DNA from: Corbicula japonica
Lineage: Eukaryota > Mollusca > Bivalvia > Venerida > Cyrenidae
Direction of reading: 5' to 3'
DNA length: 64,000 nucleotides
Assembly (NCBI GenBank): GCA_038501625.1
Contig: JAZAYU010000695.1
Span: 115,681-179,680, forward strand
The notes beneath the pieces were generated by a model. That model did no database searches. It was not told the DNA's origin and was given only the letters and a program-made list of their open reading frames with translations. The position numbers were made by a program, and so were the translations under genes. Positions 11,789-23,400 of this stretch are shown piece after piece; the stretch's first letter is position 1, and the number at the start of each line of letters is the position of its first letter.

Positions 11789-12252
11789 CAGAGGTGTAGA
11801 AATTTCTTTGGACCCCGTCTCGCCCTGCAGGTGGAATGAATGAGGAAGTTCACTCGCCCTTACAGAAAATACACTTGCGCTTACATTTTAAATAAAATTT
11901 CCAAGTGCCTACTTGTGTAAAAAACAATATCTTCATTTGTTTTGACATGCAGCGGGAAAATACGTACACTTGCAGCCTCGTTTTGATTTGGGAAACCCAG
12001 TGACGATAAAAATAAATTGCTGCTGTTACTTTTATATCAGAAACGTTCTGAATACACCGGAAATTGACCAAAATACCAGAAATCAAATTGTATTTTGTAA
12101 ACAAAGTGAAAATATTTCATTTTCCGAAGAAAACAATGCGCATTGCTGAAAAATTGACTCGCCCGGTTGATCGAGTGTTTTGGCCGCTTCACTCGACGTA
12201 ACGGATCATTTACTCGCCATGGCAAGCGGCCGAGTGGAATACTACACCTCTG
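11789..12252. mobile_element. hAT-like MITE
   Basis: The ends are CAGAGGTGTAG and CTACACCTCTG, an 11-bp inverted repeat of the form typical for hAT elements. About 464 bp, non-coding. I could not see a convincing 8-bp target duplication, so the class is tentative. Confidence 0.55.
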
Positions 12253-13200
12253 TTATGGTTTCATTTTATTTATGCCATATATTTGAAAATGCTGTATAAA
12301 AGTCAAATGAGAGGATAATATCATCTTGCAAATTAACACAGTGTTATGTGAATTGGTTGCAATCATAAACATGAACCAAATAAGTATAGAATTTGTTGTG
12401 TATGTGACTATGCTGTTTTTTTGCACTCTGACAGAAAAATCAGCTTTATCTTTTTCATCTATTTTTTTTGTTGCGCGCTTGTGACCTTTTTGTGATGTTG
12501 CAGAGTTCTCAATTAGAAAATCAAAACCAGTCAACCAATCAGGAAGTTCATTGGTTTTCAGTTAATAATTAATTGAAATAGAAGAAAAAAGGATAGGTCA
12601 TAGATCAGTATATTACCAGGCTTGTGGAGCAACTGTGTTCCTTATCTTCTTGAAAACCAGGTTTGACAAACATACCATTTCATATATGCTCACCTTTTAA
12701 TTACTTTACTTTTACAGCCTTATGTACATCAATAAATTCTAATATCTCAGTTTATGTTCAGGAATATTTTAATACTTTTTTGCAATCGGTGAAACTGGCT
12801 GATTCAAACTCGGCCAAAAATGAAGTAATATGTTGTCTTCAGTGCAAAATCAAGAATTTTGAAATACATTTTAACTTTTGAAAAAAAAAATAAAAGGTAT
12901 GTTCAGACTGACAAAAAAAAGGTTGCTTGAGGGTGGTAATGATAAATTGATAACTTGCTTTTGAGATTTCCGATTAAAATGAAAACAACAACAACAATTT
13001 TCTTATAAATTCTTCTTTAATCAAGATAAATTGATAAATTCATCAACATCATTTTAATAAAGGACAATTAGATCAAAATAGAAATAAGTCGGTAACAAAC
13101 TAATGAAATTAATTGTTAATGATCTCATTAAAAAATGTAATTAAAACATGATTAATATATAATATATACATGCCAAATTCAGGAATGCATATATTACTTA
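12253..13200. other. AT-rich intergenic sequence
   Basis: Short frames only (12253-12534 minus, 12663-12881 plus), with no recognisable protein. Low-complexity A/T runs at 12880-12930 and 13000-13160. Confidence 0.5.
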
Positions 13201-13431
13201 CAGACTCCCCGAAAATTGAAAATATGAGTCAGACATTTGGTCAGATGAGATGTGAAAATCTGTCTGACCGAATCAAATATTGTCAGACCAAAACATGTTA
13301 AAAGGCTATTAGCAAGTATAAGGAGTTCAAATTTTTGTCTGACATTCGGTCTGATAACATAAGAAATCTAGTCTGACCGGCTCAAATTTTACCAGACAGG
13401 TCCTTCGGTCTGGCAACTTTCGGGATGTCTG
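13201..13431. mobile_element. Harbinger-type MITE
   Basis: The inverted ends CAGACTCCCCGAAA and TTTCGGGATGTCTG are flanked on both sides by TTA (13198-13200, 13432-13434), the 3-bp duplication typical of PIF/Harbinger. The interior is built from repeated GTCTGAC/GGTCAGAC words in both orientations. Confidence 0.65.
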
Positions 13432-13502
13432 TTATATAACAAGCACCAAAATGAACTTTAATCATATCCTATCAGCATCAAACATCTGTGATGCAAAAAC
13501 TA

Positions 13503-13649
13503 GTGCCCAAGATCATAAAACTAAGTTTTGAGATCAGTTTCAAATCTCATGGATCTGATTGGCTGAAATGTTGACTGGTCACCATTTCAGCCAATCAGAT
13601 GCTGAAATTTGAGAATGTTCTGCAGATTTGGTTTTATGATCTTGGGCAC
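13503..13649. mobile_element. foldback MITE, GTGCCCAAGATCATAAAAC family
   Basis: The terminal inverted repeat is about 19 bp (GTGCCCAAGATCATAAAAC / GTTTTATGATCTTGGGCAC). The central palindrome is CTGATTGGCTGAAATG ... CATTTCAGCCAATCAG. A second member with the same centre is at 39871-40035. Confidence 0.75.
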
Positions 13650-14424
13650 AGAGAGTTATGCTCTTTTTGTCTGTTGACTGTGTACTTTTTCATACTTATG
13701 TAAAACTATTTTGAGATATGCACATGTATGTATTTATACATGCTTACAAATATTTTGAAAATTAAAAAAAACCCAAGTATTTGGTCTCTTTTATTTTCAT
13801 TACCAAAAGGACAATTTGTGCAAAGAGACATAGACTACATGGACATATAGTATCCACATACTTTGTTCAGTTATAGAACTTCGTTATTTCCAACTTTTTT
13901 CTTGGTCCTGTCAAGTTTGAACTGTCGAAGTTTGACTGTATAATTTATGCAGGCTATTGGCATTCAGGGTTCAAATTGCAGTCTGTGATTGGTGTAATAA
14001 ATGTGAAATGTTTTCTTTTAAATGAACTGTACTGTAACCCTTAAATTACAGTAAAACTTGTATTAAAAGAACAACCCCTTTTTTAAAATTCACAGTACTA
14101 TTGGCTGACTATACTCTCAGTGTTATCACTAACACAGTTCATACAAACCATATTTAGGTGTTTCTCTGAAATAAAGTATAAAACCACTTTTAAGGTTTAA
14201 GTGAAAAACAAATCATAGAAAAATATCAGTACTAATATTCATTTGTGAAACGGATGTGTTAAATTTTCATAAATGAAACAAATAAATCACTAAATATGCA
14301 TAAAGTATTGTTTTTAAAAAGGAATGTTGGATGAGTTTCTATACATATCAATGCTTCCCGATTTGAATGCTGAACTTATAATCTTTATATAAAGTTTTTA
14401 TTAAAGCTGTCATTAAATATGTAT
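13650..14424. other. intergenic; partial mariner-type ends
   Basis: Sequence near 13895-13945 (TCGAAGTTTGACTGTA) and 14047-14080 (TACAGTAAAACTTGTATT) resembles single ends of mariner/pogo MITEs. The last ~200 bp align loosely with 650-780 downstream of gene 1. No gene was seen. Confidence 0.4.
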
Positions 14425-14608
14425 AGTTAAAGAAATTAGAAATGCAACTTCTTTAATACAAGAAATACATTTCATGCTAAAGAAGTTGCGTTTTTAATTT
14501 CTTCAAGTACATATAACATAAAAAACGAAATTAAAAACACAACTTCTTTTATCACGAAACATATTTTGTGTTTAAAGAAGTTGCGTTTCTAATTTCTTTA
14601 GGTATACA
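14425..14608. repeat. double hairpin element
   Basis: Four related arms, AGAAATTAGAAATGCAACTTCTTT, AAAGAAGTTGCGTTTTTAATTTCTT, GAAATTAAAAACACAACTTCTTTT and AAAGAAGTTGCGTTTCTAATTTCTTT, make two adjacent hairpins whose outer arms also pair. This looks like one MITE inserted in, or duplicated next to, another. It lies 60 bp downstream of TRIM-like gene 2. Confidence 0.75.
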
Positions 14609-14666
14609 TGTATATTTATACTACTGTGCTAAAAATTTAAAAAAAATATTTGCAACATATTTATTT

Positions 14667-17079
14667 TCAATTTAGATTATGTACTTCAATTTCATTTTTG
14701 TACTCAAACCCTACAATAAGTTTGGTGTTATTCTTATTACAGCACACAGCCTTGCATGGTTTATCAGTTTTCAGGACCTCACCGAGCAGTTTACCATCAG
14801 GACTAAACTGTAACACATTATGAGAGTCATAGCCACAAACTAGAATACTGTCATTGTTATGCAGACAGATACCTCTGGCTCCTTGAAGTTCGGATCCTTT
14901 ATACTGTCCAACTCTCTGACCTGTTTTGTCCAGAATTGTCAAACCATGATGATAGTTAGCAACAAAGATCTTGGTGTGGTCACTGCTGACAGCAATACTA
15001 CAGTGATAGCTTGACGGATCCATGCTGAACTGCTGCAGTATCTGTCCTGACATAGAGTACACATACAGTGATGCAATCCCTGCAGACACAAAGAGCTTCC
15101 CATCAGCATAGGCCAAACCATCGCAGTAATCCTTAGTGCTTATCTGTCTGGTCTTCTGCAGTGTTCTCCCTATAGAAACAAACTGTATTAGTTTACTGTT
15201 GGTACAGTTTACAGCCACTTCCTGGTCAGTGATGACACACACTTGCCACGGATAGTTAGGTACATCACAGTAGTCTGTGACAGTATATGATGCACCGTCC
15301 AGACGTTTAAGCTTACTGTTCCAGAAGTCACTCAGGATAATGGTCCCATCAGGAAGTGTACAACTACTGACAATATCACATGTCTCTTTATCAGATTTCA
15401 CTTTTACTGTGTATCTGTTGTTGCCACTGGTCTGCAGCAAGGAAGGCTTGGACTGTCTATCATAGGATTGTTGTCTGGTTGGGGTCTGTGTTACTTGTTG
15501 TAAGGAAACCTGTGTTGTGGACTTGGACTGACTATCATAGGATTGTTGTCTGGTAGGGGTCTGTGTTACTTGTTGTAAGGTAGCCTGTGTTGTGGACTTG
15601 GACTGACTATCATAGGATTGTTGTCTGGCTGGGGTCTGTGTTACTTGTTGTAAGGTAGCCTGTGTTGTGGACTTGGACTGACTATCATAGGATTGTTGTC
15701 TGGCTGGGGTCTGTGTTACTTGTTGTAAGGAAACCTGTGTTGTGGACTTGGACTGACTGTCAGATGATTTCTGGCTGGCTTGAGTCTTGGTTACTTGTTG
15801 TAAGGAATCTGCTGCAGTAGGCTTTGATTGGAGAGTTTCTGTCAGACTGATGTCTCCTAGAGCTTGCATCTCTGTCAGGATAGACTGAAGCTGTTGATGA
15901 GGTGTGAACGATATTTCTGTGGAAGAAACTTGACTTTTGGTTGTGTTGACTTTCTCTTGAGCGAGGGAAGCAACCTCATTGGCTGTCTTAATGCTGACAA
16001 ACATCTGTGCCGTGTTGCCTCCGGCTGACTTAAGGCTGTTATGTGCTGACTGGATGTTTCTATCTGAAGCTTGGAGTTCTCTTAGAGTACCTTCTATCTT
16101 ATCTGTCAATGGCTGGAATCTCAGCTCTAGCTCTTTTATACTGTGTCTTTCAAGTTCATCCAGACGCTTGTTAATCTCGATTCGGAATTTCTGGATCTGC
16201 TTCAATGACTTCTCTTTGCTGCTTTTGAGTTTTTCCATTTCTTTGATGAATTCTTTCTGGATTTCAGCCAGACTGTTGGCTAGGGTATCTAACTGTACCG
16301 TTATCTTGTTTGAATTGACAACTACAGTGTGGTTCTTGATATAGTCAGGCACATAGTGTTTCTCTTTACAATCACTGAAATAAAAATGATCATAATTATA
16401 GTAATTTTCACATTTATAAGAATAACAGAATAAGATTAAATGCAAGCTCAAATAAAAAAACCCACAACAATTGACCAAAAGTTCTTAAAATTGACATTTT
16501 TAATATTTGTTAATTCATATACCCAAATTTGGGCCCGCTTTCTTAACATTCTCATTGGAATGTTATGTGCATTTGGTCACCAGCCCAAAACAGTGAAATT
16601 CCACTTTTATTTCACCAAGAAAATTCTATAATTCACCAGAAAGCATAAAATAAAAGACATTCTTAAACACCAGTTGGTATTTTTCTCACACATAAAAAGG
16701 TCTCTCTGTTCAGAATAAGTCTTTTTTGAAAATCTTGCCTGTGTTTGACTACCATGCAGGTGGCACACCCCACAGAGTCATGTTGCTTGCAGAACATATC
16801 TACAGGCTTTTGGCCATGTACTGTACATCTCTCTGTGGGTACTGCTGGAAAATGAACGCTAGATGAAGGCTGGAACTGCGCTTTATCTAAAATCTTGTGA
16901 CTTCTTAAAACACGAACAGTTTCATGAATTTTGACACAAGTAGAACAATAATAGTCGTGACAGTCAGCACAAAATTTGACTGCCTCAGTGTTCTTGTTTT
17001 GATCTTTGCATGTTGAGCACAGAAAGTCGATTGTTTCATCTGTGCCTCTTTCCAAATCACTCACTCCTCCGGTCGCCAT
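14667..17079 (-). CDS. RING-less TRIM-like protein with two B-boxes, coiled coil, 25-residue repeats and NHL-like propeller (gene 2)
   Basis: Two exons, 17079-16739 and 16374-14667, give 682 residues. Exon 1 is the same 341 nt as in gene 1, and the intron interrupts the same Ser114 codon. The donor is GC (CACAG|GCAAGAT) where gene 1 has GT, which makes this a GC-AG intron if spliced here. B-box1-like (C21...H61), B-box2 (C85...H120), coiled coil and C-terminal propeller match gene 1 closely. The main difference is the linker. Here it carries four to five tandem 25-residue units of the type QVTQTPARQQSYDSQSKSTT, encoded by a 75-bp repeat at about 15450-15780. Gene 1 has about two degenerate units, which accounts for the 72-residue length difference. 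Function is as unclear as for gene 1. A minus-strand AATAAA lies just past the stop codon. Confidence 0.85.
15450..15780 (-). repeat. 75-bp coding minisatellite in TRIM-like gene 2
   Basis: The units share CATAGGATTGTTGTCTGG and CTGTGTTACTTGTTGTAAGG at a 75-bp spacing, four clear copies plus a diverged one. 75 bp is a whole number of codons, so copy-number change keeps the frame. Confidence 0.85.
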
Positions 17080-17560
17080 ATTGGCAAGATTTATACAACA
17101 GGTTCTATAGTTTGATCACAGTTCACATACTGTTACATAGTCCAGACTGAAATTTTAATGAATTAATAATTAACAATAATACTTATTCCTTCTCCAACTT
17201 TTTAATAACTTCATATATGTGTCTTGAGTTTAGTATAAAATTAATTAAATTTTATCATTTAAAGCTATGTGTACTTTGGCTTATTTGATTGTTGAAGTAC
17301 TGATAGTGTTATTTATCAGTATTCTGGATGTAAGTCTGTACCATCTTGTTGCAAGATAACCAATTTTGTTGGATATTGAGTACACCTTGTATAATAAATT
17401 TGTTCTTGAGTCATGTGCATCTGAAAAGAAATACATGTACAACCTTTAGAAAGTCTTGTGTGCATAATAATATTAAATATTCCTCCATTTTAATGAAGGC
17501 CAGTCACTGTGTGAGGTTTTGATAATCTGTATTCAGTTAACCCTTTACTCTATAGATACA
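17080..17560. other. upstream flank of TRIM-like gene 2
   Basis: The first ~300 bp are nearly the same as upstream of gene 1 (CAAGATTTATACAACAGGTTCTA...CACAGTTCACATACTGTTACA), so the two genes probably share promoter elements. No TATA box was assigned. Confidence 0.55.
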
Positions 17561-17905
17561 CCATTACTATTTTGGTGAACAGTTTAGATCCAGATCAGCT
17601 GGCACATCTGTGCTGTCTGATCAGGATCTACAGTGTTTGCTTTTATATTCATTAGATTATTTCTGATCAAGATGTGACCAGTGAAGATCCAGATCATATG
17701 CCATGGATGTGCAGGCTGATCTGGATCTACACTGGTGGAATATGCAATAAATTAATGTGTTTACTTCATATAATTATACAGGGGGTTGGGGATGAACAAT
17801 GTAGATCCAGATCAGCTGGCACATCCATGCCATTTGTTCAGGTTCTACAGTAGGTTTTTTGAAACCAAAATATAGCCAGTGTAGATCCTGATCAGAAGTT
17901 GTTCT
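17560..17905. repeat. cluster of AGATCCAGATCAG palindromic repeats
   Basis: About three imperfect ~60-bp palindromes of the form GTAGATCCAGATCAGCTGGCACATC...GGATCTACAGT occur at ~17582-17635, ~17686-17740 and ~17805-17855, with a half copy at ~17880. Single relatives lie at ~11362 and ~41243. This looks like a short dispersed palindromic repeat family. Confidence 0.65.
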
Positions 17906-18315
17906 ATCAAGCAAGCCCTATTTATCCAGTAGTGGTTTGATCAAATGAGTTGCAGAACTAGTATCAAACTAGTGCTCTTTATGAAGAGATGGAATCAATC
18001 TTTTTTAATTGAATATATAAATGATCCTTATTCGAAAATAAAATGTTGTCTAAATTTAATTAAATATTTGTTTTATTTTCACGATACATATTATATTTGT
18101 AAATCCTGCAAAAATTATCTGGTGGATTTCCTTTCAATCTTACACTGATGATCAAGCAGGATGTATAGATGAGCAAAAAGAAAGGATTTTTGCCTTTGGC
18201 CATTTTTACCAGAGTCACAGCATCAGTGTCCAAGGACACATTCTAGTTGACTTAAATGGGGAAAACATTACCAAATACACATTATTTTTATGTAAGTTTA
18301 TTAATATTTAAACAG
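17906..18315. other. intergenic, no gene seen
   Basis: A 67-codon plus-strand frame at 17945-18148 overlaps the duplicated TRIM flank and is not recognisable. I looked for an earlier SUPT6H exon here and found none. Confidence 0.45.
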
Positions 18316-21300
18316 GAAATAGACGAGGCTCATCCTTGCTACTCGTTGAAGTTCTTGAAGAACAAGCCGGTACGGGATCTGAAGGATGAGTAGTTCCTGC
18401 GACTGACCGATGCCGAGGAAGATCAACTTCTCACCATCCATATTACAATGGACAAGGAAACAGATAACCCCAACATAGACATACTTTGAAGACATTAGAC
18501 AACTTTATTACAGGGTTTGTAGCATTTTGTTTTGTGATTTAATGGCTTGATTGCTATATTTCAATTATCAAAAGACACTTTAAACAATTTGTTGCAAAAT
18601 TCCTGTTAACATTCCATAATGTTGTCAATATGACATCGATCAATGTTAAATAAAAATAAAGAAAAAATGTTATGTTCAGTTACAGACTATTTTATGTTAG
18701 TTTTGAAAACCTGTTAACAACAAATTAATCTAATTTCTGTTATACCCATATGGTGTTCTTCTTTTCTGAAAGAAAGAAGAAAGAGGTGTGTTGGAGGTGG
18801 GAGTGGGGTATGGGAGAAAAATCATAAAGCTTTTAAGTATAAATTGATTAGAGGGTTAATAATAAATGGAGATTATTATGCCATTCAGTCAAACCTGTCC
18901 TCAAAGACCACCCACAGGAGAACCCAAACATGGCTTTTAAAGGCAGGCGATTTTTGTTTAATGGAGAATTTGTGTCAGTATGACAGTTAAAATGTGGTCT
19001 TTATTTACAGGTGGTTTTTGTTTGCAGGTGGTCTTTAGCGAAGGTTGGACTGTACATAAAAATAAAGTATCATTATAAATCTAAATTAAAAAAGTAATGT
19101 GTGAGCTTTCTAAATATTATGTTTCACTAACAGGATGAGTTTAGTCACCTGGTACAACAGTGGAACATTCAAAGAAACCAGGCCCTGGAACGAGCACTCA
19201 CAAAAATTCTCTACCCCCAGATGGAGAAAGAATTGAGACTGAAACTGGTAGCTGAGGCAAAGGAGGGAATTCAGAAGGTATGGATTTTTTGGGGGAAAAA
19301 AAACCCTTGTTCAAAAACATGCCCTTTATTATGTTTGATGACTATGCAATATCATATTATTTACACAAAAATGACAATCTACCAATGCTTGGTTGAAATT
19401 GTCACTGCTCTATTTAGAATCCATTATAACAGTAAGTTTACTAATAAAGTCAGGCCCTTGGCCTCTTTCATCTCAGACTGATGAAAAATGCTGGACCTGG
19501 AATTCACATTCACCAGTTCATAAGAAACTAATAGAATAAAACACCCAGCTTAGACAAGTAGCTAAGCCTTTCAAGAGTGTTCAAATTGAATGTCACAGTG
19601 GTTTTCTGTAAGAATTTGACTTAAAACTTAATCACAAGATCACCTAGCTGTTAAATGATACAAACATTAAAGTGTAATTATGAAAGAAAGACATAAACAC
19701 ATTGCTGATTTTATGCGATGTTTTAGGCATGTTGTAGAAAGTTGTACAACTGGTTGAAGGTGGCACCGTACCAGGCAGACCAGCAGATGGATGACGATTA
19801 TGACCTGGGTGATAATGAATCAGGCTTACGAGAGTTGGGAATAGCCTATGTAGCAGAAAGGTATGTTAACCTTAAATCTCTCAATTTTTTGTAATGGACT
19901 CTCCTGAACCCTTTCTTCCATATGAACATGTTTTTACACATGTGCGACCAGTGTAGTTTTACAGTATGTGATTGTTAAATATTTTGTTTTGTTGACATTT
20001 TGATGTTATGTATTTGGTTTTGTTGACATTTTTCGGTCTTTTTTCAGAGACACAACCTCGTTTGGAGTTATGGTGAATGGCGAGGGAGAAGTGACAGACT
20101 TTATCCGACTGCCATATCTGAAAAACAGAACAAGGACACAGCGGGAGAGAGAAAGAGAAGAAAAGGTTGGTCTATGGGTAACTTTAACACACTGAACACT
20201 TTTAACCCTTTCCTCCATATATACAATACTTGTAGTATATACCCTTAAATGACAGAAAGAATGGTCAGACTGATTGGGGTGCATACTAGTTGTAAACACT
20301 AACTTTGACTGGGTAAACTCATTACACATAAATACTGGTATGTGTAAATACATGACAGTTCAAGATACAGAATACATGTGTATTTAGATACATCATGCGG
20401 AGAGTTTATATAAACATTCATTATCTTAGCTTGAAACCTAAAAGGACTGCGCAGGAATCAACAGATTAGATTGAGTTTAAAACTTAACAAAAATTGTACC
20501 ACTTAACAATTTTATTTAAATCTCTGATATTTCACAGGAAAAGGACATGGAGAAGCTCAAGGAATTCATAGAAACCAAAAAACCACATGTTGTAGCAGTT
20601 ACTGCAGAAAATATGTAAGTTGTGTCATTAACATATGAAGAAAGAAAGCTTGTTGTAGTAACAGATCCTAGCTTACCTGATAGAATGTGGTGTTTGTGAG
20701 TCGGAGGTCAGGTACCAGTACATGAAATATCATATGTTGGTTTTAAAAATATTGAAGGGATATTTTAAACAAAAAAAAACAAACTCAGAAAACATTTGCT
20801 TTAAAAATATTTTAGATTTTGGTTTTGGTATACTCTATATTCTCTTTCCAAATACCGGTAGTTTTTTTCCTGTTTTTCCAGCGATGCATTGATGATAGTA
20901 GACGATATTAAGAAAGTGATAGCAGAGCTGGAACAGGAAGCACAGATGCCACCAATCAACGTGGAGTTTGTTGATAACGAACTTGCCATGGTGTACGCTA
21001 ACAGCACTAGAGCGGATGTAAGATTTCACTTAAGTTCTAAAGAAACAAGTTCTCACAACAGTGCACTGAAAACAAGTTTAACCCAATGTTTCAATAAGTT
21101 AAATCTACCTTTTTCAAGGAGCATTTACATTGAGAAAACTATTGAAAGATTTCAATTGGGTTACATTCACATCTAGAGACTTACATGTGGGAATCTGTTG
21201 TATTTATTATTGTGATAAAATAGATTGAGCTTTTTAACTAATTTTCTATTTTTACTATTACAAATTTTGAAGAAAAAATATATTCACTGATTTAAATTTA

Positions 21301-21620
21301 AAATTTCCGAACTTGATCACCAAGTTGCATTATGGTCAGAACGTTTTAAATAGAATCATGCAGCTGAGTTTTGTATGATATTCACACACCCACCAGTCTC
21401 CTCTATTTAACAAAAGATATATTTTCTTTAGCCTTAATTACAAGATTTTTACTTATGTACATATATATCAATGCTGTTTTAGGAGGAGTTCAGAAAATAC
21501 CCACCGGTGTTGAGACATGCTGTGTGTGTGGCTCACAGGTTACAGGATCCACTGATAGAGTTTGCTCAGCTCTGTAACCAAGATGAAGATATTCTCTGTC
21601 TCAAATACCATCCAATGCAG
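18316..21620 (+). pseudogene. SUPT6H: SUPT6H (Spt6 transcription elongation factor) fragment, seven exons
   Basis: Spt6 is a nuclear histone chaperone that travels with RNA polymerase II. Seven exons with good splice sites read through the part of Spt6 just before and including its YqgF/RNase H-like domain: 18316-18514, 19134-19277, 19727-19860, 20048-20165, 20538-20614, 20882-21017, 21483-21620. Diagnostic stretches include FLKNKPVRDL, RKLYNWLKVAPYQADQQ, VNGEGEVTDFIRLPYL, INVEFVDNELAMVY and [20 protein letters not shown]. Exon phases agree across all junctions after exon 1. Exon 1 carries an in-frame TAG at 18391 (expected Gln) and a net one-base frameshift near 18477, just before TYFEDIRQLYYR. 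The N-terminal exons and everything after LKYHPMQ (SH2 and S1 regions) are absent from the window. Because introns are kept, this is a DNA-level duplicate, not a retrocopy. Confidence 0.85.
18886..19052. mobile_element. Tc1/mariner-type MITE in SUPT6H-like intron 1
   Basis: The ends are CAGTCAAACCTGTCCTCAAAGACCACC and its imperfect complement GGTGGTCTTTAGCGAAGGTTGGACTG, followed by TA. Same design as 10795-10965. Confidence 0.65.
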
Positions 21621-21719
21621 GTAATGATTTGTTATTAATTTGATTATTACGAAGAAAAGCTGTGTTACTGGGCCTTATATTACAAAATCTTAGCCATAAG
21701 TCTTCAAGATGAAGTGGCT

Positions 21720-22880
21720 TTTTATCCCCCGCCGATGAAATCGGGAGGGGGATATTGTTTTGGCGTTTTCCGTCCGTCACGGTGTCACAGTGTCACGTCG
21801 TCACGCTGTCCGTCCGAATTTCGTTTCCGGGCTAGATCTCTGCAACCACTGGATGGATTTCAACGAAACTTTGTGGGAACTATCAGTACCAAGAGGAAAT
21901 GCGCATATCGTCGTCTTGCTCTGGTCAGACCATTTAACACAGAGTTATTGCCCTTTGATAACTTATGCATTATGCATATAGAGCAGTATTCGTTTCCGTG
22001 CTATTTCTCTGTCACTAGTGGATTGGTTTCAATGAATCTTTCTGAGAACCATCAACACCAAGAGGAGATGCGCATATCATTGTCTTGTTCCAGTCAGACC
22101 ATTTAACACTGAGTTATTGCCATTTGATAACTTATGCATTATGCATATAGAGCAGTATTCGTTTCCGCGCTATTTCTCTCCAACTACTGAATGGGTTTCA
22201 ATGAAACTTGCTGAAAACCATCTATACCAAGAGGATATGCGCATATCGTCACCTTGTTTTGGTCAGACCATTTAACACTGAGTTGTTGCCATTTGATAAC
22301 TTATGCATTATGCATATAGAGCAGTATTCGTTTCCGTACTATTTCTCTGTAACTAGCAGATGGGTTTCAATGAATCTTTCTGAGAAAAATCAACACCAAG
22401 AGGAGATGCGCATTTCATTGTCTTGTTCCAGTCAGACTGTTTAACACAGAGTTATTGCCCTTTTATAACTTATGTAATATTCATATAGAACAGTATTCAT
22501 TTCCGCGCTATTTCTCTGCAACTACAGGATGGATTTCAATTAATCTTTCTGAGAACCATTAATACCATGAGGAGATGCGCATATTGTCGTCTTGTTCCAG
22601 TCAGACTGTTGAACACAGAATTATGGCCCTTTTATAACTTATGCATTATGCATATAGAGCAGTATTCATTTCCACGCTATTTCTCTGCAACTACTGAATG
22701 GATTTCAATGAAACTTTCTGGAAACCATTAATACCAAGAAGAGATGCGCATGTCATCGTCTTGTTCCAGTCAGACTGTTGAACACAGAGTTATTGCCCTT
22801 TGATAACTTACGCATTATGCATATAGAAGAGTAGTTATTTCTGCGCTATTTCTCTGCAACTTTTGGATGGATTTCAAGGC
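21720..22880. mobile_element. satellite-bearing element (pearl/HINE-like) with terminal hairpin
   Basis: The element starts with T's followed by a GC-rich hairpin at about 21724-21753 (ATCCCCC..CCGAT gaa ATCGG..GGGGGAT). A GTCCGTC/CACGTCGTCACG stretch follows, then an array of 169-bp repeats. Bivalve 'pearl' elements and other Helentron-derived HINEs have the same layout: terminal hairpin, short simple repeat, and an array of ~160-bp units. Assignment to that group is by layout only. It starts 100 bp after the last SUPT6H-like exon. Confidence 0.55.
21830..22878. repeat. 169-bp tandem repeat array
   Basis: The marker word ATATAGAGCAGTATTCGTTTCC (or close variants) recurs with its GAGCAG-type core at 21981, 22150, 22319, 22488, 22657 and 22826, an exact 169-bp spacing each time. 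That gives about six to seven units. Since 169 is not a multiple of three, the short open frames inside are by chance. Confidence 0.9.
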
Positions 22881-23400
22881 CACTTCTTTTTTTATTTTCT
22901 GGTTTACGAAAATTTTTCAAAAAATGTCCACTGGCAGGTCGAAAAAAAAAATTTAATATCAGACCACATGTACATGTTAACAAACATTTGATTTCCAGCT
23001 GCTTAAACACCGTTCATACATTACAATTTATCAGACTATATCGGTGGGTCTCAGTACAATAGACTGCAGCAAATCGAATTACACAAATTGTCAGCTAAAA
23101 CATTCTATTGCCCGGAGTACCCGATTGGCCGGTAATCGTATTCATCATGAAATCTGCATATATTTGTTGACAAGGGAGGTCAGGTAGATCGTGTTCTGGA
23201 TAAATATGCATTATTTTATATGTTTATTTATTGATTAACAGACCCTTCTGTCATGTTCTGCTACAAAATCGAAGTTTCAAATTATATTATGCTACCGCAA
23301 CATTTACAACGTGAATGTTAAATAAGTATTAAAACACTAACCAATGCGAACATATTCCATAATATTTACACTTCAACTTCATTCTCTACGATGAAGTCTT
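22878..23400. other. intergenic; carries a copy of the GGCCACTTCTTTTTTTATTT repeat
   Basis: The ~75 bp from 22878 match 39167-39240 closely (same TTTTCTGGTTTACGAAAA core and GTCCAC..GCAGGTCGAAAAAAAA tail). Here it is one arm; at 39134 it is a full palindrome. The rest shows no gene. Confidence 0.6.

Noticed and set aside
18316..18514. TAG in SUPT6H-like exon 1 as a possible recoding or sequencing error
   Set aside because: A second lesion, a one-base frameshift, lies in the same exon, and gene ends are missing on both sides. A pseudogene is simpler.
21714..22444. Plus frames of 130 and 78 codons in the 169-bp array
   Set aside because: The repeat period is not a multiple of three and the frames shift between units. 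The similar peptides in each reflect DNA repetition.
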